A DNA stretch of 9,964 nt. Origin: JAYFNU01 sp964458545. GTDB lineage: Bacteria > Bacillota > Clostridia > Oscillospirales > Ruminococcaceae. Below, in pieces: positions 4,970 to 9,964 of the stretch. Each line of letters opens with the position of its first letter. Position 1 is the stretch's first letter. Under the pieces are notes generated by a model. That model saw only the letters and a list, made by a program, of their open reading frames with translations. It did not search any database and was not told the DNA's origin. The DNA is taken from positions 1-9,964 of the forward strand of contig CAYWJF010000057.1 in NCBI GenBank assembly GCA_964458545.1, read 5' to 3'. Position numbers and translations under genes: made by a program.

Positions 4970-6832
4970 ATGGCGGATATTCTCGATAAAATCGGAAGTA
5001 GCTCCGATGTGAAAAAACTTAATAAGCGTGAGATGCTTCAGCTTTGCGACGATATACGCTCCACCTTAACTGAAACGGTATCAAAAACAGGCGGTCATCT
5101 TGCCTCCAATCTCGGAACGGTTGAGCTGACCGTTGCGCTCCACAGAATATTCGACTGCCCAAGTGACAGTATTATCTTCGATGTGGGGCATCAAAGCTAT
5201 ACGCACAAGCTGTTAACGGGAAGAAGGAAAAGCTTTGAAACGCTAAGAAGCAAGGACGGTCTTGCGGGCTTTCCGAAGCCCTCTGAGAGCGAATGCGACC
5301 CGTTTATCGAGGGGCATAGCTCTACTTCTATTTCAAGCGCCATAGGTCTTGCTCGTGCTAACCTAATAAGAAAAAACACAAAATCAAAGGTAATAGCCGT
5401 GATAGGCGACGGAGCCTTTACGGGTGGTATGGTTTACGAGGCGATAAACAACATTGATAAGTCGCTGACTAATCTCGTGGTTATCCTTAACGATAATTCT
5501 ATGTCCATTTCTAAAAGCGTCGGCGCGGTAGCGCGGTATCTTCTTCGGCTTCGCTCGGGCGTAAAGTACTCGAACTTTAAAAGAAACGTTCAAACCGCAT
5601 TGGAAAAAACACCCGTTATCGGAAAACCAATTGCGAACACGCTACTGAAATCCAAGTCGGCTATACGTCGCGCAATGTATGACGGCACCTTCTTTGAGGA
5701 GATGGGCTTTCATTATTTAGGACCCGTTGACGGTCACGACCTTGACGAGCTTATTCGCATATTAAAAAACATTAAGGATTTAGAGGGTCCTATACTTCTT
5801 CACACTATTACGACAAAAGGCAAGGGCTTTGCCCCCGCTGAGGAAAACCCCGGCGCATACCACGGGGTAGGACAATTTGATTTAGAAGACGGTAATCCCG
5901 ATATTTCGCTCGCGGACAGTTTTTCCAACGCCTTCGGACAGAAGCTTAATAAGCTCGCTCAAAAGGACTCTAAGATTTGCGCGATAACCGCGGCTATGAA
6001 ATACGGCACGGGTTTACAGTATTTTTATAAAGCGCATAAGGAAAGGTTTTTCGACGTCGGCATTGCCGAGCAGCACGCCGTTACCTTTTCCGCAGGGCTC
6101 GCAAAGGGCGGCTTAAAGCCTGTTTTTGCTGTATATTCCACCTTTTTGCAGCGCGCCTTCGACCAGTTGTCTCAGGATGTTTCGATGGATTCGCTTAACG
6201 TTATGCTTGCTATAGACAGGGCGGGCTTTGTCGGCGAGGACGGCGAAACACATCAGGGCCTTTTTGATGTTATGATGCTCGGCTCACTTAACGGCTTTCG
6301 TGTGGCGTCGCCGTGCAATTATAACGAGCTTGAATACTACCTTGAAAAGCTATTAAGCGTTAAAGGACCTACCGCTGTTCGATATCCGCGCGGTAAAGAG
6401 GACGAACGACTAAAGGATTACAAGGTTACAACTAATGACTACGACCTTATTTGTTTAAACAAAAAGAGCAAACTGCTTCTTGTAACATACGGAAGGGAAT
6501 TCGCCGAGGTTAATGAAGCCGCCGAAAGGCTAAATAAGGCAGGTATTGCTTGCGACGTATTGAAGCTTAATATGATACTTCCGTTAAGTAAAGAAGCCGT
6601 TACCGAGGCAAAGAAGTATGATAAGGTCTATTTCTTTGAGGAAAGCGCACGGCGTGGCGGGCTTGGTGAGGAATGCTCGGATGTTTTGTATTCGTTCGGC
6701 TATAGCGGAAGATATAAGCTTTATGCCGTAAATACGCCTATTGTGCGTCAGGCAAGCGTCGAGGAGCAGCTAAGGGAAAACGAGCTGGACGCTGAAACAA
6801 TATTCGAAAATGTGATAAAGGATAACAAGTGA
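4970..6832 (+). CDS. dxs: 1-deoxy-D-xylulose-5-phosphate synthase
   Basis: This is the first enzyme of the MEP isoprenoid pathway: a thiamine diphosphate enzyme joining pyruvate and glyceraldehyde 3-phosphate to make DXP. At 620 aa it is full length. In the N-terminal TPP domain I see GGHLASNLGTVELTVALH (41-58), FDVGHQSYTHKLLTGR (70-85), EGHSSTSISSAIGLA (114-128) and the metal/TPP signature VIGDGAFTGGMVYEAINN (144-161) followed by LNDNSMSIS (173-181). The transketolase middle domain has FDVGIAEQHAVTFSAGLAKG (361-380, with Glu367 as the expected catalytic acid) and DRAGFVGEDGETHQG (416-430). A C-terminal transketolase domain follows from about 485. AAGG at 4956-4959 lies 10 nt upstream of the ATG. 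The adjacent ispA uses products of the same pathway. Its stop overlaps the GTG of tlyA. Confidence 0.97.
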   Translation: MADILDKIGSSSDVKKLNKREMLQLCDDIRSTLTETVSKTGGHLASNLGTVELTVALHRIFDCPSDSIIFDVGHQSYTHKLLTGRRKSFETLRSKDGLAGFPKPSESECDPFIEGHSSTSISSAIGLARANLIRKNTKSKVIAVIGDGAFTGGMVYEAINNIDKSLTNLVVILNDNSMSISKSVGAVARYLLRLRSGVKYSNFKRNVQTALEKTPVIGKPIANTLLKSKSAIRRAMYDGTFFEEMGFHYLGPVDGHDLDELIRILKNIKDLEGPILLHTITTKGKGFAPAEENPGAYHGVGQFDLEDGNPDISLADSFSNAFGQKLNKLAQKDSKICAITAAMKYGTGLQYFYKAHKERFFDVGIAEQHAVTFSAGLAKGGLKPVFAVYSTFLQRAFDQLSQDVSMDSLNVMLAIDRAGFVGEDGETHQGLFDVMMLGSLNGFRVASPCNYNELEYYLEKLLSVKGPTAVRYPRGKEDERLKDYKVTTNDYDLICLNKKSKLLLVTYGREFAEVNEAAERLNKAGIACDVLKLNMILPLSKEAVTEAKKYDKVYFFEESARRGGLGEECSDVLYSFGYSGRYKLYAVNTPIVRQASVEEQLRENELDAETIFENVIKDNK

Positions 6833-7620
6833 AGGAACGACTGGACGTTTTAATTGTTAATAAGGGACTAACAGAAAGCCGAGAAAAGGCAAAGGCGCTT
6901 ATTATGGCGGGGCTTGTCTTTGTGAACGGCGAGCGGCAGGATAAGGCGGGTACAAACGTAGACACCGAAGCGAAAATAGAAATTCACGGTCAGGAGAACG
7001 AGTTTGTCAGCCGCGGCGGAAAGAAGCTAAAAAAGGCTGTTGAGACCTTTTCGTTAAGCTTCGACGGTATGGTCTGCGCGGATATAGGAGCGTCTACTGG
7101 CGGCTTCTCCGACTGTATGCTACAAAACGGCGCAAGGAAAGTATATGCAGTTGATGTCGGCTACGGACAGCTTGCGTGGAAGCTTCGCACAGACAGCCGC
7201 GTAGTAAATATGGAACGCACAAATATTCGTTATGTTACAGAAGAGCAGATACCAGATAAACTCGACTTCTTCTCAGTAGACGTTTCTTTTATTTCGCTTA
7301 AGCTTGTGCTTCCTGTGCTAAATGCGCTTACAAGCGAAAATGCACAAGGGGTATGCTTAATTAAACCCCAGTTTGAAGCGGGAAGGGAAAAGGTCGGCAA
7401 GCACGGTGTAGTGCGCGAGCCAGAAACGCATATTGAAGTAATTAGAAATGTTTTTGGTTATATTGAAGCCAGCGGTTTTGCTGTAAAGGGGCTAACCTTT
7501 TCACCGATAAAGGGACCCGAGGGAAACATAGAATACCTTGTTTTAGTTACAAAATCGAGCGAAAACGATTATACTGATAATACTGAGGAAACGGTTAAAG
7601 CGGCGCATGCTGAGCTTTAA
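6829..7620 (+). CDS. tlyA: TlyA family RNA 2'-O-methyltransferase (S4 domain plus FtsJ fold)
   Basis: The family methylates the 2'-OH of cytidine in rRNA and also carries haemolysin annotations. The role in this lineage (B. subtilis yqxC) is less clear. The product is 263 aa. The S4 RNA-binding domain is N-terminal: ERLDVLIVNKGLTESREKAK (3-22), continuing ALIMAGLVFVNG (23-34). A linker with SRGGKKLKKAVE (61-72) leads to the Rossmann-fold methyltransferase with SAM-binding DIGASTGGFSDC (85-96). The expected catalytic tetrad K-D-K-E can be placed at K66, D151 (in SVDVSFISL), K179 (in CLIKPQFEAG) and E235 (in GPEGNIEYL). The start is GTG, overlapping the dxs stop in the GTGA configuration, with AAAGGA (6817-6822) and a 6-nt spacer. 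The C-terminal 20 residues are acidic and family-atypical. Confidence 0.93.
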   Translation: MKERLDVLIVNKGLTESREKAKALIMAGLVFVNGERQDKAGTNVDTEAKIEIHGQENEFVSRGGKKLKKAVETFSLSFDGMVCADIGASTGGFSDCMLQNGARKVYAVDVGYGQLAWKLRTDSRVVNMERTNIRYVTEEQIPDKLDFFSVDVSFISLKLVLPVLNALTSENAQGVCLIKPQFEAGREKVGKHGVVREPETHIEVIRNVFGYIEASGFAVKGLTFSPIKGPEGNIEYLVLVTKSSENDYTDNTEETVKAAHAEL

Positions 7621-7621
7621 T

Positions 7622-7627
7622 AGGAGG
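7622..7627 (+). promoter_or_regulatory. Ribosome binding site that sets a TTG start for nadK
   Basis: AGGAGG, part of the longer match AGGAGGTGG, stands 8 nt before an in-frame TTG at 7636. An in-frame GTG at 7627 overlaps this site and cannot use it. It lies between the tlyA TAA and nadK. Confidence 0.82.
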
Positions 7628-7635
7628 TGGGATAT

Positions 7636-8496
7636 TTGAATTTACATATCTGTATTTCCAACGCTAAGCCTAAAAATATTCTTGCGGCTAAACGTGCAAT
7701 CGCTCACCTTAGCTCATTAGGCTACAGTTGCGCGACCGATATTGAAAATAGAGAGCTTTTTTCTAATACAGACGTATTACCGCAGTTCTTGTCTTACAGC
7801 GAGGCAAACGAAAAATGCGACCTCTTCGTGGCTGTTGGCGGAGATGGTACCATACTTAAATATTCTAAGCGAGCGATAGAGAGCAATAAACCTATCTTCG
7901 GGATAAATTCAGGGCGAATTGGCTATCTTTCCGCCTTTGACGCTGAAAGTATTGAAGATATAACCAAAGCCGATATCGAATCGCTTGAGCTTTCCGACAG
8001 AATACTTCTTGAACTGACGCTAAAGAGTAAGCCGTTAGAAAAGCATTACGCCGTAAACGACGTTGTTATTACGAGAGTTAACCCCGCAAAAAGCATTGAA
8101 CTGTCGCTAAAATATTGCGATAACGACCTAACCTCAATGAGGTCGGACGGAATTATTATATCCACGCCTACGGGTTCTACGGCATACTCCTTTTCCGCAG
8201 GCGGTCCTGTAGTTGAACCTACAATGCAAGCGGTTATTGTTACCCCTATTTGCTCGCATATAATGTTTTCTCGAAGCGTTGTTCTAAGCTTTAACGAAGA
8301 TACGCCCGTTTCGGTTATACCCGCCGAGCGAGATGATAATGTTGTGGTTATTACCGCCGACGGTAAGACAATAGGCGAGACCGATTATACCGATATAATA
8401 ACCGTACGAGGCTGCGACAAATGCCTAAAGCTAATGAATTCACCAAACAGAAAATTTTATGACGTACTGCGAAAGGATATATCAACGAGGGATTAA
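7636..8496 (+). CDS. nadK: NAD kinase (ATP- or polyphosphate-dependent), TTG start
   Basis: The enzyme phosphorylates NAD+ to NADP+, the only known source of NADP in cells. The product is 286 aa from the TTG at 7636, chosen because AGGAGG at 7622-7627 gives an 8-nt spacer. Starting at the upstream GTG (7627) would add three residues and put the site inside the gene. Family motifs (numbered from the TTG) are VAVGGDGTILKYS (65-77, catalytic GGDGT), FGINSGRIGYLSAF (88-101), HYAVNDVVITR (137-147) and DGIIISTPTGSTAYSFSAGG (171-190). No signal or membrane segment is visible. It lies between tlyA and argR, an arrangement I recall from Clostridia but not from B. subtilis. argR starts 2 nt after its stop. 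Confidence 0.95.
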   Translation: MNLHICISNAKPKNILAAKRAIAHLSSLGYSCATDIENRELFSNTDVLPQFLSYSEANEKCDLFVAVGGDGTILKYSKRAIESNKPIFGINSGRIGYLSAFDAESIEDITKADIESLELSDRILLELTLKSKPLEKHYAVNDVVITRVNPAKSIELSLKYCDNDLTSMRSDGIIISTPTGSTAYSFSAGGPVVEPTMQAVIVTPICSHIMFSRSVVLSFNEDTPVSVIPAERDDNVVVITADGKTIGETDYTDIITVRGCDKCLKLMNSPNRKFYDVLRKDISTRD

Positions 8497-8498
8497 CT

Positions 8499-8948
8499 AT
8501 GAAGAACAACAGACTGAAAACCATCTCCGAGCTAATTAAAACCCGTTCAATAAACACTCAAGAAGAGCTTTTAGCCTGTTTAAAGGAAAAGGGCTATAAC
8601 GTAACGCAAGCGACAATATCGCGGGATATTAAGGAGCTTCGTTTAAGTAAGGTCACCCTTTCGGACGGTACGACTAAGTATTCTATTCCCGCGGATAACA
8701 AAAGCGACGAATTTACAGAAAAGTTCAAAACCATCTTTCGTGAATCGGTTATCTCGGTCAAAAACGCTGGCAATATTGTAGTAATTAAATGTTATACTGG
8801 TCTTGGTAACGCAGCGTGCGCCGCGCTCGATTCAATGAATTTTGAGCATCTCGTTGGAACAATAGCGGGCGACGATACCATCTTCGGCGCAACAGAATCG
8901 TCTGAGGACGCGCTGCTTCTCGTAGAGAAGCTTGCGAACATAATCTAA
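8499..8948 (+). CDS. argR: Arginine repressor ArgR/AhrC
   Basis: This is an arginine-sensing hexameric regulator that represses arginine synthesis and can activate catabolism. The product is 149 aa, the standard length. The N-terminal winged helix-turn-helix spans about 1-65: ISELIKTRSINTQEELLACL (9-28), then VTQATISRDIKELRLSKV (35-52), in which the SRD motif is the recognition-helix signature. The C-terminal oligomerisation and arginine-binding domain includes NAACAALDSMNFEHLVGTIA (104-123) and GDDTIF (124-129), with the two Asp residues (125-126) used for arginine binding in the family. GAGGGA at 8487-8492 gives a 6-nt spacer. No arginine biosynthesis gene is in the window and I see no convincing ARG box upstream, so its position seems to reflect conserved order with recN. 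recN follows 16 nt later. Confidence 0.96.
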   Translation: MKNNRLKTISELIKTRSINTQEELLACLKEKGYNVTQATISRDIKELRLSKVTLSDGTTKYSIPADNKSDEFTEKFKTIFRESVISVKNAGNIVVIKCYTGLGNAACAALDSMNFEHLVGTIAGDDTIFGATESSEDALLLVEKLANII

Positions 8949-8964
8949 AGAAGCGGGAAAAACT

Positions 8965-9964
8965 ATGCTGCGGGAATTAAACATTGAAAATGTAGCTGTA
9001 ATTGAAAAGGCGGCGATACAGTTCGATAAGGGCTTGAACGTACTGACTGGTGAAACAGGCGCGGGAAAGTCAATACTTATCGACTCTATTAATGCTATTC
9101 TTGGCAACCGCACGACTAAGGAGATAGTTCGCAGCGGAACGGGACGAGCCGTTATATGGGCGACCTTTTGCGACGTAAATAAGAAGGTTCTTGACCTCCT
9201 TGAGGCGCAAGGGTACGATTTTGACGGAATGCTCATACTTCACCGCGTAATTACCGCTGACGGAAAGAGCCAGTGCCGCGTCAACGGAAAGCCCGCCACT
9301 GCCGCTACGGTTCGCGATATCTGTTCAAGCTTAATTAATATTCACGGTCAGCACGATAATCAGGACCTGCTCGACCCCGAAAAGCATATCTTTATACTTG
9401 ATAATTTCGCTGAGCTCGGGGAGGATTTAACCGCCTTTACCGCGCGTTTTCGCGAGCTTGGAAGAATTAAGAAGCAGATAGACGCGCTTTCTATGGACGA
9501 GAGTGAAAAGGAAAAGCGAATTGACCTGCTTCGCTACCAAACTGACGAGATAGAAAAAGCAGAACTCCAAGCGGGCGAGGATGAACAGCTGACAAGCCGC
9601 CGCAACATTATACGCAATTCAGAAAAGCTAATTGAGGCGCTAAAATCGGGTTACGGCATTCTTACTGGCGACTCAGACGTTTCTGGCGCAGTCGATATGG
9701 TTTCTACAGCCTCAGGGCTTCTTGAGGGTGTGCGAGATTACGACGAAGACCTCGGCGACTGTGCAAACCGACTCTCTGACATATACTATAATCTCCGCGA
9801 TATTGCGTCCGAGCTTGAAAGCTTTATGGAGGGCTTTGAGTTTGACGCGAACGAGCTTCAAAATGTTGAGGAACGGCTCGACCTCATATATCGCCTAAAG
9901 AAAAAGTATGGCGGAAGTATAGAGGAGATACTTAAGTATTACGAGGACGCGAAGGAAGAGCTTA
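8965..9964 (+). CDS. recN: DNA repair protein RecN, N-terminal part (3' end outside the window)
   Basis: RecN is an SMC-like ATPase that gathers DNA ends early in double-strand-break repair. The frame is open from the ATG at 8965 to the right edge, giving 333 residues of a protein normally about 550-570 aa. The N-terminal ABC-type head is visible: MLRELNIENVAVIEKAAIQF (1-20), then the Walker A motif GETGAGKS (29-36), the segment CRVNGKPAT (104-112), and the RecN-typical INIHGQHDNQDLLDP (125-139). After about residue 145 a long charged coiled-coil arm begins, with the family segment RYQTDEIEKAELQAGEDEQL (about 190-209). Walker B, the signature motif and the returning coil lie beyond the window. 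The ribosome site is weak (GGGA at about 8955-8958). It is likely co-transcribed with argR. Confidence 0.95.
   Translation, partial: MLRELNIENVAVIEKAAIQFDKGLNVLTGETGAGKSILIDSINAILGNRTTKEIVRSGTGRAVIWATFCDVNKKVLDLLEAQGYDFDGMLILHRVITADGKSQCRVNGKPATAATVRDICSSLINIHGQHDNQDLLDPEKHIFILDNFAELGEDLTAFTARFRELGRIKKQIDALSMDESEKEKRIDLLRYQTDEIEKAELQAGEDEQLTSRRNIIRNSEKLIEALKSGYGILTGDSDVSGAVDMVSTASGLLEGVRDYDEDLGDCANRLSDIYYNLRDIASELESFMEGFEFDANELQNVEERLDLIYRLKKKYGGSIEEILKYYEDAKEEL

Noticed and set aside
8832..9236. Minus-strand open frame of 134 codons across argR and recN
   Set aside because: It is antisense to the ArgR C-terminal domain and the RecN Walker A region, both unmistakable. It is a shadow frame.

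Overview
The window looks like the chromosome of an endospore-forming, low-to-moderate-GC Firmicute of class Clostridia, probably a gut-type Oscillospiraceae/Ruminococcaceae relative. The family-level placement is inferred from gene content and order, not measured. The evidence is the end of a spoIIIA operon (spoIIIAG-spoIIIAH), an Asp23/Gls24 gene, strong AGGAGG-type ribosome sites, and the conserved Gram-positive run nusB-xseA-xseB-ispA-dxs-tlyA-nadK-argR-recN. Every gene is on the plus strand and packing is very tight. I see no mobile element, CRISPR array, tRNA, rRNA or other sign of recent transfer.

Layout. Positions 1-918 hold the 3' end of spoIIIAG and all of spoIIIAH, which build the channel between mother cell and forespore during sporulation. 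Positions 919-984 form the first real intergenic gap. It carries a sigma-A-like promoter with a perfect extended -10 and a 12-bp palindrome in its spacer. Positions 985-1356 encode an Asp23/Gls24 protein. Positions 1357-1412 are the second gap, which holds a GC-rich hairpin followed by a T-run (an intrinsic terminator) just before nusB. The outer strand of its stem also looks like the ribosome site for the longer nusB start. From nusB to recN (about 1400-9964) the genes overlap or lie within about 16 nt of each other, with no further promoter or terminator visible, so they probably form one operon. recN runs off the right edge.

Functions in the long operon are mostly housekeeping: rRNA antitermination (nusB), a TsaD/Kae1-fold paralogue of unknown role, exonuclease VII (xseA/xseB), isoprenoid synthesis (ispA, dxs), an S4-domain RNA 2'-O-methyltransferase (tlyA), NAD kinase (nadK), the arginine repressor (argR) and the recombination ATPase RecN.

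Compared with the Bacillus subtilis order as I remember it (spoIIIAH-accB-accC-yqhY-nusB-folD-xseA-xseB-ispA-dxs-tlyA-ahrC-recN), accB/accC and folD are absent, a TsaD-like gene sits in the folD slot, and nadK lies between tlyA and argR. I found no convincing novel defence, mobile or biosynthetic system. The points worth a second look are the TsaD-like paralogue, the terminator that overlaps a candidate ribosome site ahead of nusB, and the promoter upstream of the Asp23 gene.
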